A stretch of DNA of 14,833 nucleotides, taken from assembly GCA_030432505.1 (NCBI GenBank), contig JAUIHA010000004.1:1-14833 (forward strand). The letters are read 5' to 3'. A program made the position numbers and the translations under genes. Under the pieces are notes generated by a model. That model had not been told where the DNA came from. It made no database searches and saw nothing but the letters and a program-made list of their open reading frames with translations. How positions within the stretch are numbered: the first letter of the stretch is position 1; every line of letters starts with the position of its first letter. This DNA is from a bacterium. Its GTDB lineage: Bacteria > Babelota > Babeliae > Babelales > RVW-14. Of this stretch, positions 4,485-13,976 are shown piece by piece.

Positions 4485-6622
4485 TAGAAGCGTATTTTTG
4501 CTCCACAGTGGATGTCATGTTCACGAGGCATGTTTTGCCCAGCGAAGGTATAAGCACCACCAATGTAGAGGTTCATATACTTGTGAGCTCTCCAGTTACT
4601 TTCAAAGAATAAACGGTGAGCAACTTGCTCTGTATCTTTTTCAGCAACGTTGTTATCAAGCTCATGCTCATTAGCAACAAGAGTACCAACACCTTCAAAC
4701 TTCTTACCAAACCAAGTGTTTTCAACTTTACCTTGTTTAAAGTTAACGTTGTCCTCAGTTTTGTAGTAAATGCTATAACCAATAGTTGTTGCAAAGTCTT
4801 CAGTTTTTGGATGATACATAGTTACATCAAGCTTACCTTGGAGATAACCCCAATCAACGTCTGCATCTACACACTGACCAATGTTTTTAACTGTTGCACC
4901 TTTAAACGCTGCAGGAATCTTTTCAGAATCCTCAAGCGCAAAAGCATAAGAAAGATCAGCATGAACGTTAAGCCAGTCAAGAGCAGCCCAACCAACATTA
5001 CCACCAATTTTGATTTCAACGTGGTTTCCGTTACCAAGGTAGCGACGTGCACGGTAAGGACCAGTGCATTTCTCATCTGAACCACCAGTTGGAATACGAA
5101 CACCAATGAATCCTTCTGCACGCCATTCATTATTGAAGGTATGCTCATAGAAGAAGTCAAGGTCGATATCGCCAAGACCAGTACGTTGATCCGTTCTAAA
5201 CTCAAAGTCATTTTTAAATAACCATTGTTCAACTGACTCTTTACCAAAACGCTCAATACGAGCTTCAAGATCTTCAACAGTTGTATTGTCAAGAAGATCG
5301 CCAGGATTTTTAGCATTAACTGTCATAAACCAAAGCTCATCGCCTATTTCTTTTAAGACTTTGTCATAAGCATCAAACTGCCCTGCACCAAACGCATAAA
5401 GCCTATCTTCCTGAATTCCACTTGCAGTTGTAGGCAATGCACTCAAGTTTCTAACTGGAAGTTTTGTATTTTCAAGATTTTGAGGACCCGTCACATCTGC
5501 ATCGAAATTAGCTATGGATGCTTCAACAATCTGCTTAGCAATCGTATTCGCAGGGTTAGCTCTTACTTCTGCTACAGCATCAGTACCAGCACCATCACCT
5601 TGAATACCAGCAGTAGTTGCTGCTCCAGCAGCACCAAAACCTACCTCTTGTGCATTCACACCAAAACCGGGATTAGTACCATCGCCAGCAGGAGTAGCAG
5701 TAGAAGCAACCCCAGCATTAGGAGTGTCAATACCACCAGCACGAATGTTATCATTCAATGCTACTGCTCGATTAGTTGGATTTGGCAATGTTCTTACATT
5801 CTTGTGACGAAACACTACAAATGGAACTGCATTCGCGGTATAATCGTAACCAGCAGAAAAATCAGCTGCAGGAGTTTGATTATAATCACTATTTCCCATT
5901 GTTACATGGTTATTTGCAGCACTTCTTCTTAAGAGTTTTACAAACAAATTATTCTGAGCAATTGGCAAGTCTTTAACAAATGATGCTCGGTACAAATTAG
6001 TAAAAACACCCGTTGTATTAAGTTTGATTGGTTTACCAAAACGAGTTGTAGCTGCAGGTGAAGCAGGAGTGTTATCATCAATAGGGATCTTAACAATATC
6101 CTGCTCATTTCTTATCACATGAATTTTATCGGCATCAGCCTGAAGGCCTGCGCTATTATCACGTTCAAAGCGAATAGTTTTAAATGGCACTGTTGCACGC
6201 ACACCAATACGACCTTTGTTCTTCCATACAGGATATTCAAAACGTCCACCAAGTGAAACACCACGTTCATAGTAGGTTACACAAGGAGTAATTCGTGTTG
6301 AAAGAATATTAGCATTAAACTTTTCAGTAAAATCTGTTGATGCATGAGGGGCAAATGCCTCACTAATTTTGAAGCTTTCTTTACCAAAAATTAAACTTGC
6401 AAGATTTTCTGTATCAGTTCCGTGTTTTTTAAACGCACGGCTTGCAGTTCTGTAGTGACCAGTTGACCACAAGTTTAATGTCCACTTATCTTTTTTACGA
6501 TACAAATCGTAACGAAGCGGGCCTTTTTCACTCACAAGCGGTGCTCTAAATTCACCAGCTTGAGCAACACCACTCATAGCACCAAGTGCCACAAGGGTAA
6601 AGCCTAAAATTTTATTTCTCAT
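4484..6622 (-). CDS. Large signal-peptide outer-membrane beta-barrel protein (712 aa)
   Basis: This is a large exported, probable outer-membrane, protein of unknown function. Residues 1-22 form a Sec signal peptide: RNK, a hydrophobic core, then VAQA before Gly23. The N-terminal third has strand-like segments. Residues about 293-357 form a low-complexity Ala/Gly/Thr-rich stretch, and the C-terminal 220 residues show clear barrel pattern (GLGDIDLDFFYEHTF, IGVRIPTGG, WRAHKYMNLYIGGAYTF), ending CGAKIRF with terminal Phe. The start is the ATG at 6620-6622, since AGGAG lies five bases before it; an in-frame ATG at 6643 has no such site. The gene follows the 1794-aa exported protein and probably shares its transcript; a strong terminator follows. 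It may anchor or export that partner, but no POTRA or known secretion domain is visible, so a plain porin or scaffold is equally possible. Confidence 0.85.
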   Translation of the reverse strand: MRNKILGFTLVALGAMSGVAQAGEFRAPLVSEKGPLRYDLYRKKDKWTLNLWSTGHYRTASRAFKKHGTDTENLASLIFGKESFKISEAFAPHASTDFTEKFNANILSTRITPCVTYYERGVSLGGRFEYPVWKNKGRIGVRATVPFKTIRFERDNSAGLQADADKIHVIRNEQDIVKIPIDDNTPASPAATTRFGKPIKLNTTGVFTNLYRASFVKDLPIAQNNLFVKLLRRSAANNHVTMGNSDYNQTPAADFSAGYDYTANAVPFVVFRHKNVRTLPNPTNRAVALNDNIRAGGIDTPNAGVASTATPAGDGTNPGFGVNAQEVGFGAAGAATTAGIQGDGAGTDAVAEVRANPANTIAKQIVEASIANFDADVTGPQNLENTKLPVRNLSALPTTASGIQEDRLYAFGAGQFDAYDKVLKEIGDELWFMTVNAKNPGDLLDNTTVEDLEARIERFGKESVEQWLFKNDFEFRTDQRTGLGDIDLDFFYEHTFNNEWRAEGFIGVRIPTGGSDEKCTGPYRARRYLGNGNHVEIKIGGNVGWAALDWLNVHADLSYAFALEDSEKIPAAFKGATVKNIGQCVDADVDWGYLQGKLDVTMYHPKTEDFATTIGYSIYYKTEDNVNFKQGKVENTWFGKKFEGVGTLVANEHELDNNVAEKDTEQVAHRLFFESNWRAHKYMNLYIGGAYTFAGQNMPREHDIHCGAKIRF

Positions 6623-6663
6623 TCTATCTCCTAAAAACTTCATTCTATTCAGTTTTTATTATC

Positions 6664-6687
6664 CGGGAGAGCGTTGCCACTCTCCCG
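6664..6687 (-). promoter_or_regulatory. GC-rich intercistronic hairpin between the giant protein and barrel genes
   Basis: CGGGAGAG (6664-6671) pairs perfectly with CTCTCCCG (6680-6687) across an eight-base loop. It falls 18 bases after the stop codon of the giant gene and about 40 bases before the barrel gene start. No T-run follows on either strand, so it is unlikely to be a full terminator. It could slow 3' decay of the first cistron or reduce expression of the second, setting the ratio of the two proteins. Confidence 0.6.
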
Positions 6688-6704
6688 AATTACCTCCTTA
6701 GGTT

Positions 6705-9700
6705 CTATTGAGCTACTCTGAGAGCACCAAAGGTATTTGGACCAAGCTCATCAGTTTCAAGACCTCGAGCCGCACCATCTCTGAGTACATCAGCAAGTCT
6801 ACCGTTAATAAGAGCAAGACTATCATTACGAACAATGATTTGTTGATCAGCTGGGTACTTAGTGTTGTTTGAATCAAGATTCACAAAACCACTGCGTGTT
6901 ACTAAGCCGGTACTTCCTACTGCTGCAACTTTATTGTTTTGATCATCATATGTTGTAAATTCAAGAAGACTAAAGAAGTCAGCTTGATTATCAAATGTAA
7001 ATGTTTGTCCCGCATTGAACGGTTCTCCTGCATTCTCAAGAAGTGTTACCGCTGAACTCAAGAGTGAATAACGCTCACCTTGTGAAAGTTCACCAGCAAA
7101 ATCCCATACGTTTGCATTAAATACTGTGTCTCCAGTTGGAACAAGCATTATGTTACCACCACCACGAACCGCTGCAAACTGATCACCATTCACATTGAGA
7201 GTGTAGTTTGCTGCAGGTCCAAGAGCCATAAGTGATGCATTGTTACTTGCACCATCAAAGATGTTGTTGTGTTCAAAATCACCACCGATTAAGTCGATAG
7301 TAATAGTACCAACATTGTTAAGCGCTTGAACATTCCAACCAGCAGTGTTTGTAGTATCTGGGCTGAAGAGTGGGTTACCATCTTCATCAAGCTCAGCAAG
7401 ACCATCAGCATCAAGTGTTGGGTTGTCAGCTGAATCGGCATCACCATTGATGTTGCCGTGCTTGTCAATAACACCAGCACCAAGACCAAAGAAACCAGCA
7501 CGGTCAATGTGAGTAACCGTTCCTGGAGTTCTTTGTGAAAGTGTAAAGTTAACGTTTCCACCTTCTACAGCAGTTGGGTTACCAACTTCAAACGCACCAC
7601 CGGATACAGTTTCTGTACCAATGTTGAAGATTGACTGACGGTTCAAACTGATAGTAACGTCAGTTTCTGGTGTTTGTTCATCTGACTGAACACCCACAAG
7701 AACGTCACCATTTACTTGGATCTTACCGTTTTTATTACCCCAAATTTGACCTTTACCGATAATCTTGATGCGATCTCTTTGTGCATTATCGGAAGTGTTG
7801 TATGGTTGTGTGAAGTTTTGAGGTTCAATTGCACCTTGGAAGATAAGTTCTGATTCATCGTTGAAGTAAAGAACTACACCACCATCAGGATTTGATGGGA
7901 AGCGGATTGTAGCACCTTGTTCAACAACAAGACGAGCTTTACCACCAAAGGCAATTTGTTGAAGATTGTTTGCTTGACCAAAACTTGAAAGATCAAGTTC
8001 TCCGCCCGCAGGAATTCTGATTTCGCGTGGTGTATCGGAACGGAATGTTAGACGATGAGGCGCTGCATCACTGAATTTTTCTGATGCAAGAAGCGCTTGT
8101 TTATCTGAAATGAGAAGATCACTGTTAAGATCAACAATACCATCACCGGCAGCAACAATTTGAACATGATCTTTACCAAGAACAGTCCATGAGTCACCAC
8201 CTGAGTTTTGATCCCAACTTCTGTTTCCAAGACCAATGCGTCCACCAAATTCAAGGAAGATAATTGCATTATCACCTTCACCATTAAAGTGGTTTGTTGG
8301 CATATCAAGACGGCGTGATTCAGTAGTAAATTCACGAACACGTCCTGGATTTGGAAGTACACTATCACCAGATATTTCCATAACGAAAGGATCTGATTTC
8401 GTTGCACCCGCAACACGCATTTGTCTAATGTCATCACCAGAACCAATGTAAAGCAGACGAGCTGGCTTAACGACTGGCGCAGTAACGCTTTCAGTTGAAC
8501 GAAGTTGACGAAGCGCACGTACACCTGGATCAAACACTCTGTTGTCATCTTCTCTGTTGAACATATTAAAGACAACTTCTTCAGCACCTGTTTGATCAAA
8601 GCGACCATCACGGTTTGCGTTTTGGAAACTTACACGAATAAATCCGCCAGTTTCATCTTCACGTGCTGCAAACATTGCTTCAGTGAATCCGTATGGTTGT
8701 ACACCACCTTCTTGTAAGAATGATACTTGATCACGTGGAAGATCAACACGTCCAGATAATGCTTGAACCCGAGTATCACCAGCTAAGTTGTAATCATTTG
8801 CAACCTTAACACCAATCATCGTTTCAAATGTTACTTCTGGATTTTCGTGGGTACCAGCAATGTTATCTACATCAAACAGATTTACTGTACCAATTGAACC
8901 ACCGTGGTTAGCATAAACAAATCCACTATTGTTTGGACGCTCAATTGGACCTTTTACTAGGTTTCCGTCTTTATCAAAGCCAGAAAATACTATAAAGTTT
9001 CCACTTATAATCAATGATGCCTGAGCAGCATGATTAAGCGCATCAAGACTGAAGAGCGTGTCAGGTGTTGCTGATGCAAATGGCTCAAGAACAAGTCTGT
9101 TTTGATACAAGGTGTTGTTGTAAGGGAATGAAGGCCCGCTATCACCCTGTGTTGAGAACCAACCACATGCAACGTTTGCTGCACCTTTTTCCATATTGGA
9201 GATTAAGAAAAGGTGTTGCGCACGTTGTGCATTGTATTCAGAAACAGGGGTACCTGCTGGAAACTGATTTCCATTAAGTAGGAAAAGATCTATAGAGCTA
9301 TTCCCATCAATACCAGCATCTGTATCCACCGCATTTTTACGGAAGATATTCATGTAACAACCTTCTGTAATCCAGTTGGTTGAATTGTCAGCCATGGTAT
9401 TCCATGCTGAACCCAGCATGAAGATTCTTCCATATCCTTTAAAGTTGGTGTCGTTTTCTACACCATGATCAAAGAATCGAATGGATGAGGAATTAGATGC
9501 ATCAACACCAGTAACTCCTGGAAGATCACGAACAACCCAACGAATACCTGAACAATTAAGTGATTCTTGAAGATCAAGTCTTGAGTTATAGAGTCTTACT
9601 TCAGGGAAGCGGTAACGATCACGATCTTTACCATCAAAAGTTACACGAGCATTCGCAAATACAAAACGCTCACCACCAAGCATTGCTGGGTATGAACTGT

Positions 9701-12089
9701 TTTGCGAAGGAACACCGTCAACAAGTTTTGTTACATCACTGTGAACAATTGTTGTTCCACCAAAGAACGCTCCATGGTGGTTGAAGAACATTGCAGGAGA
9801 GTTGTAACGTTGGAAGGTATTTTCAGGTTGATCTGAAATTGTAAGTGGACGAACGCCTACATTACCTTCAGCATCTACTTCACGACATGTGTGGTCAAGA
9901 AGAAGTGTTGGCATGTTAACTTCACCGGCATTTTCAACCGTTTCTGCGTAATCACGTGGAAGACCTGTAACAGGATCAACAACAGCATTGTTAGCCAATG
10001 AGCGAACATCACCACGACCTTCAAATTCAAGAACGTGCTGACCGCGGTTTGTGCTGTGCTCACCTGTCGCAAGACGATAACCATCAAAGTTTGTGTTATC
10101 AACAACAAGCACTGCCTGCCAATCAAGGTCTTTATCATCAACTGGGTTAAGGATATCACCTTCTTCATCTGTTGGAGCACCAACAAAGTTAGGAGCGAAA
10201 CGTCTCCAGAGGTTGAAGATGTAACCAACACCATCTTTTGATGAACCAGCAGCTCTAAAGAGTGCCGCACCGGTACCATAGAGGCAGAAACGTGCACGAC
10301 GAGCTTGCTCACCTTTAGCAGGATCAGCAGCACTAAACGCACTGATTGGATCTTCATTTTCCGTGAAGAGTCTTGCATCAAGACCATCAACAACACATGC
10401 TGCAGGGTTTTTAGCCATGAGTGTTGATTGTGCTGAAAGTGTTGCACTATCAAAATCTCTAGCCGCTAAGTGGTCGAGTCTGTTTACAGAACCAGCAACA
10501 TAATCAAAGACTGTGTTATGGTAAACTTTAACACCACCGTTAACCGCTACAACAAAACCGTTACGAACGTTTCTGTCGTTAAAGGTTGACTCTACAAAAC
10601 GTGAATATGACCAGTCTCTTCCAAAGATTTGACCACTGTCTTCTTCATCACCACCTAAGAAACCAAGCTCTTCATCATCGCCGCTTTCTGAGGTATTGAA
10701 GAAATCCCAGTATGGATCTTGTGCACGTTTTGAAACGTTTTGTACATCGTTTACTACAAGAAGACCTCTTCTGTTTTCAACAGCTGGGTTGTAGGAAACT
10801 GATGTATCACGCGCATCGTAGAATCCATTATCACAAACGGATAATGTTGCTTCACCACCAGCAGGAACTGAGTAGTTAAGCGTTGTACGAATTTGCGCTG
10901 GCTCAAAACCTGCAACTTTATGACCACCAACAACAACGGAACCGTCATTGAATGGGAAACGTGCAGCTATTTTGAAGAATTCATCGTCAGTTGCAGTGAA
11001 TCCTTCTTGCCAACCGAAAGTATACGCACCAGCAACAAAGAGAATCATGCGGCCTGTTCCATTGTTAGATGGATCAAAGCCAAGGCATGCAAAGTTGCCG
11101 CGTGTAGCATCGTCAGCGTGAGCTTCACCAGTTACATCGTCTGAAACAAAGGTAATGATTGAGTTGTTACCAACTAAAATCATATTACGTTGTGCATTGT
11201 TTGTACTATCAAGCTCTTTACGTTTAAAGAGTACTTTTTTGAAGCCATTGTTCACTTCTGTTTCAGTATTTTCCATGGTGATGAATACTTTTGTACCACC
11301 AGCATCGTTTGATACTGTTGAGAAGGAATTGTTATCAAATACTTCAACAGCACCATTTGTATCAATGTCACCATTGAATTTTACTGAAGTACCATCAGCG
11401 AAGTTAAAGATTGTTTGACCTTTACCTTTAAAGGTAAGAATCATATCAAGCTTTTCAACATCGCCACCACCACGTACAAGAAGCTTTGAGCCAGTTAGAC
11501 TCTTACCTCGTACACGTGCCCCAAGGGTTCTTCCTTTAAACTCAAGATCATTGTCTACGTTAAAGGTAATTTTTCTACCCTCTGAAACATTGAAATAGAT
11601 TTGGGAAAAGCCATTTCCTGGGAATGATCCATCATCTGTAGGATCTGAATATGGAACAATGGTAGTTTCTGTTTGAACGTTTACTGTCATATCCGCTTGA
11701 TCGGCAGTAAGTGTTATATCACCATCAATTTTAAGTGGACACTCTGCGCCAGTTCCGTTAAGAAGACCGAATAAGTTCAATGTACTGTCGGCTGCAGTTG
11801 CTTCAAACTGTGTGTTTCCACCGCCACCACCACGTGTCATGAACTTCTTGGTTTTCATTTTTTTGGCAGAACGAAGTGATAATTCATCTTCTTCGCCACC
11901 ACCAATAGCATCTGTATTTATAATACGATCACCTTCAGCATAAACGCCGCCGGTAAAAGCATACGCTACGCCATCTCTGACCTGTACTGAATCCCCAACA
12001 GGTTTCCAGTCAAACGCTTTCATTGACATGAAAGAGAAGCTGGCTACTGCTGTTGAGAGAAGCAGTAATCTGAACTTCTTAGATATCAT
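6705..12089 (-). CDS. Giant exported surface protein, probably beta-rich (1794 aa)
   Basis: I do not recognise a named family. Residues 1-25 resemble a signal peptide: ISKK, a long hydrophobic run LLLLSTAVASFSF, then MKA before Phe26. The mature protein is very long, rich in Asn, Asp, Gly, Thr and Val, and poor in Cys. It has many short strand-turn motifs (FNVDNDLEF, LNVNGDQF, TITIDLIGGDF), suggesting a beta-helix or beta-solenoid surface passenger. Near residues 73-91 a basic run (KKMKTKKF) is followed by five glycines. The C-terminus (LALINGRLADVL, ending LRVAQ) is helical and lacks both a barrel and a terminal Phe, so this is not a classical autotransporter. The ATG at 12087-12089 has GGGAG five bases upstream; a GTG at 12113 is less likely. 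The barrel gene downstream is probably co-transcribed. Adhesin, S-layer-like or host-interaction roles are guesses. Confidence 0.85.
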   Translation of the reverse strand: MISKKFRLLLLSTAVASFSFMSMKAFDWKPVGDSVQVRDGVAYAFTGGVYAEGDRIINTDAIGGGEEDELSLRSAKKMKTKKFMTRGGGGGNTQFEATAADSTLNLFGLLNGTGAECPLKIDGDITLTADQADMTVNVQTETTIVPYSDPTDDGSFPGNGFSQIYFNVSEGRKITFNVDNDLEFKGRTLGARVRGKSLTGSKLLVRGGGDVEKLDMILTFKGKGQTIFNFADGTSVKFNGDIDTNGAVEVFDNNSFSTVSNDAGGTKVFITMENTETEVNNGFKKVLFKRKELDSTNNAQRNMILVGNNSIITFVSDDVTGEAHADDATRGNFACLGFDPSNNGTGRMILFVAGAYTFGWQEGFTATDDEFFKIAARFPFNDGSVVVGGHKVAGFEPAQIRTTLNYSVPAGGEATLSVCDNGFYDARDTSVSYNPAVENRRGLLVVNDVQNVSKRAQDPYWDFFNTSESGDDEELGFLGGDEEDSGQIFGRDWSYSRFVESTFNDRNVRNGFVVAVNGGVKVYHNTVFDYVAGSVNRLDHLAARDFDSATLSAQSTLMAKNPAACVVDGLDARLFTENEDPISAFSAADPAKGEQARRARFCLYGTGAALFRAAGSSKDGVGYIFNLWRRFAPNFVGAPTDEEGDILNPVDDKDLDWQAVLVVDNTNFDGYRLATGEHSTNRGQHVLEFEGRGDVRSLANNAVVDPVTGLPRDYAETVENAGEVNMPTLLLDHTCREVDAEGNVGVRPLTISDQPENTFQRYNSPAMFFNHHGAFFGGTTIVHSDVTKLVDGVPSQNSSYPAMLGGERFVFANARVTFDGKDRDRYRFPEVRLYNSRLDLQESLNCSGIRWVVRDLPGVTGVDASNSSSIRFFDHGVENDTNFKGYGRIFMLGSAWNTMADNSTNWITEGCYMNIFRKNAVDTDAGIDGNSSIDLFLLNGNQFPAGTPVSEYNAQRAQHLFLISNMEKGAANVACGWFSTQGDSGPSFPYNNTLYQNRLVLEPFASATPDTLFSLDALNHAAQASLIISGNFIVFSGFDKDGNLVKGPIERPNNSGFVYANHGGSIGTVNLFDVDNIAGTHENPEVTFETMIGVKVANDYNLAGDTRVQALSGRVDLPRDQVSFLQEGGVQPYGFTEAMFAAREDETGGFIRVSFQNANRDGRFDQTGAEEVVFNMFNREDDNRVFDPGVRALRQLRSTESVTAPVVKPARLLYIGSGDDIRQMRVAGATKSDPFVMEISGDSVLPNPGRVREFTTESRRLDMPTNHFNGEGDNAIIFLEFGGRIGLGNRSWDQNSGGDSWTVLGKDHVQIVAAGDGIVDLNSDLLISDKQALLASEKFSDAAPHRLTFRSDTPREIRIPAGGELDLSSFGQANNLQQIAFGGKARLVVEQGATIRFPSNPDGGVVLYFNDESELIFQGAIEPQNFTQPYNTSDNAQRDRIKIIGKGQIWGNKNGKIQVNGDVLVGVQSDEQTPETDVTISLNRQSIFNIGTETVSGGAFEVGNPTAVEGGNVNFTLSQRTPGTVTHIDRAGFFGLGAGVIDKHGNINGDADSADNPTLDADGLAELDEDGNPLFSPDTTNTAGWNVQALNNVGTITIDLIGGDFEHNNIFDGASNNASLMALGPAANYTLNVNGDQFAAVRGGGNIMLVPTGDTVFNANVWDFAGELSQGERYSLLSSAVTLLENAGEPFNAGQTFTFDNQADFFSLLEFTTYDDQNNKVAAVGSTGLVTRSGFVNLDSNNTKYPADQQIIVRNDSLALINGRLADVLRDGAARGLETDELGPNTFGALRVAQ

Positions 12090-12740
12090 TTCTACTCCCT
12101 TTTTAGGATACACTCACACCTACACATCTACATTATGTGATTATGTTTTAATGTTTGCTTAGTGTTCCCCTCCTTTCTTACTTTCTTTTTAATTCGAATG
12201 GAATTAACTTTTCATTACAGAATTAATAAAACAAACTAACTTTAGGGACCTTGACTAAAACACACGAAAATTTTCTGGAAATTATTTTGATTTTTTGGGC
12301 GAAGTATTGACTGGTTGTAAAGAACGTGAGACCCAATAACGTCGATGACGCCGGGTGATGTCCTCTCCCAGACTTTATTCATACTTCTCCTTACTCTCTT
12401 TAAAAACCCTTAAAAATCTCTACGGATCCATTCATTGAGTCTTTATTAAAAGGCATTCATGATTAAAACTAACTGCTGTTATCTAAATGTCAAGATTAAA
12501 CTTTTCTCACCCTCTCTTTATGAACGAAAAGAAATTTTTTTCTCTCCTTTACAAAATATTTGAGGTGCTTAAAGTAGAGTGACAAGTTATAATCAGAAAT
12601 TAGTGTAACGTTTTTCCTATATCAAATGTAAAGAGTTTTGAAAAATTAATATGACCGTTTTTGGGCTCCAGATCACGGCTTGCAAATGAACACCAAACAT
12701 CATGTGAGCACTATACCGCTACGCATAAGGATTTTTTATC
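12090..12740. other. 650-bp divergent intergenic region
   Basis: No gene is visible on either strand. On the minus strand there is a long possible leader for the giant gene, containing a strong but orphan purine-rich AAGGAGGGG (12167-12175) with no start codon at the right distance. A 7-bp inverted repeat TTAATTC/GAATTAA lies at 12189-12207 and a looser one (ACATTA/TAATGT) at 12130-12154; either might bind a regulator. A small island of higher GC at about 12320-12373, including CGTC-GAT-GACG (12340-12350), stands out from its AT-rich surroundings, but I could match it to no known RNA family. The right half carries a TATAAT element for the plus-strand operon. Confidence 0.45.
12588..12593 (+). 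promoter_or_regulatory. TATAAT -10 element, candidate promoter of the aminotransferase-tmk operon
   Basis: A perfect TATAAT occurs about 150 bases before the aminotransferase start, in the correct orientation. No good -35 hexamer is found at 16-18 bases (the sequence there is GTGCTT), so the promoter may need an activator or may be fortuitous. If it is used, the leader would be about 140 bases long. Confidence 0.35.
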
Positions 12741-13976
12741 ATGAAACCAATGTCCATTCCATTTTTCTCCCTCAGTAGACAAGTAAAACAATTAGAAAAG
12801 CAAACACTTGAAAAATTTGCAGAAATTCTTACAACACAACAATTCATTGGTGGCCCGATTGTAGAAAATTTTGAAAAAGAGCTTGGTAAGTACCTAGGTG
12901 CCGCAAGCGTAGTTGGCTGCAACTCAGGAACTGACGCCCTCTGGCTTGCCCTCAAGGCACTTGATATCAAAAAAGATGATATCGTCCTGACCACACCTTT
13001 CTCCTTTATTGCCTCAAGCAGTGAAATTGTTGCTCATGAAGCGCATCCTGTTTTTATTGACATTGATCCATCAACGTTTAATATCTGTCCACGTAAACTT
13101 TCTGCATGGCTTCATGAACATGCAACCTTAAAGGATGGGGTTACCGTACATAAGAAAACAGGTTTTCCAGTAAGGGGTATAGTAGTTGTTGATATCTTTG
13201 GCCAATGTGCTGACTACCAAGCAATTAAAGAAATAGCAGACGAATGGAAGCTCTGGATAGTTGAAGACACTGCTCAGTCAATCGGTTCTTCTTATAAAGG
13301 AAAGAAGGCGGGAACATTTGGCGACATTGGTACTGTTTCATTTTATCCAACAAAAAATCTTGGTGCTTTTGGTGACGCTGGTTGTGTGGTTACTAATAAT
13401 GAAGAACTTGGAGAAAAAGTTCGTCGTCTTAAAAATCATGGCCGTAAAAGCCACTATAATTATGAATGCCTTGGCATCAACAGTCGTCTTGATGCACTCC
13501 AAGCAGCTGTCCTTTCTCTCAAGCTTGATAGCTTAGAAGATTATAACAACGCACGCCGAGCACACGCACAAACGTATAAAGAAAAGCTGGGCAATATTGA
13601 TTTCATTACTTTCCCTGAAGACCGTGATGGTTCTCATATTTACCATCAATACGCAATTACTGTTGAAACCAAAAAAGGCAAAAGCCTCCAGCAAGAATTG
13701 GTTGCTCACCTTCGTGAAAACAATGTCGGCTGCACTATTTTTTATGAAAAAACATTAAATCATATTGATTTCTTGAATACACATCCTTATCTTGCTTCAT
13801 CATGCCCAACGGCAGAGCACATCTCAAAAACTGTTGTGATTTTGCCTATTTGGCCAGAGCTACAAGCTGAAGAGCTTGACTACATCTGCTCAATCATTAA
13901 GAACTTTGCTGCACAACAAGAATCAGAAAAAACAATCTCCACTCAAGAAAATGTGGCGCAAGCAAATGCATTCTAA
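12741..13976 (+). CDS. DegT/DnrJ/EryC1/StrS-family PLP-dependent sugar aminotransferase
   Basis: This cytoplasmic fold-type I aminotransferase converts a keto-sugar nucleotide to the amino sugar, usually for lipopolysaccharide, capsule or glycoprotein glycans. The 411 residues are slightly longer than usual. Visible family motifs: GCNSGTDALWLAL (59-71) for cofactor phosphate binding, PFSFIASSSEIV (86-97), VEDTAQSIG (174-182) with Asp176 for the PLP pyridine nitrogen, SFYPTKNLG (200-208) with Lys205 as the Schiff-base lysine, and GINSRLDALQAA (245-256). AAGGA lies nine bases before the ATG. The last 25 residues, rich in Gln, Glu and Ser, look like a non-conserved tail. The gene overlaps tmk by 11 bases. 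No other sugar-pathway genes are in the window, so the exact substrate (dTDP- or UDP-linked) cannot be told. The active site is intact. Confidence 0.93.
   Translation: MKPMSIPFFSLSRQVKQLEKQTLEKFAEILTTQQFIGGPIVENFEKELGKYLGAASVVGCNSGTDALWLALKALDIKKDDIVLTTPFSFIASSSEIVAHEAHPVFIDIDPSTFNICPRKLSAWLHEHATLKDGVTVHKKTGFPVRGIVVVDIFGQCADYQAIKEIADEWKLWIVEDTAQSIGSSYKGKKAGTFGDIGTVSFYPTKNLGAFGDAGCVVTNNEELGEKVRRLKNHGRKSHYNYECLGINSRLDALQAAVLSLKLDSLEDYNNARRAHAQTYKEKLGNIDFITFPEDRDGSHIYHQYAITVETKKGKSLQQELVAHLRENNVGCTIFYEKTLNHIDFLNTHPYLASSCPTAEHISKTVVILPIWPELQAEELDYICSIIKNFAAQQESEKTISTQENVAQANAF

Noticed and set aside
4616..5316. Long open frames on both strands inside the 712-aa barrel gene (plus 4616-5080 and minus 4867-5316)
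   Set aside because: They are out-of-frame readings of a well-supported gene and give Leu/Val/Ser- or Cys/Asn-rich, unlikely proteins without ribosome-binding sites.
8048..10453. Alternative minus-strand frames of 187 and 192 codons within the giant gene
   Set aside because: They are shadows of the main frame with repetitive Leu/Val/Ser composition and no start signals.
12087..12113. Upstream GTG start for the giant protein
   Set aside because: It would place eight residues before the signal peptide, and the GGGAG site fits the ATG at 12087-12089 instead.
12320..12373. GC-rich island that slightly recalls the signal recognition particle RNA loop
   Set aside because: The conserved GGAAGCAGCC-type loop is absent and no long stem closes the region, so I do not call an RNA gene.
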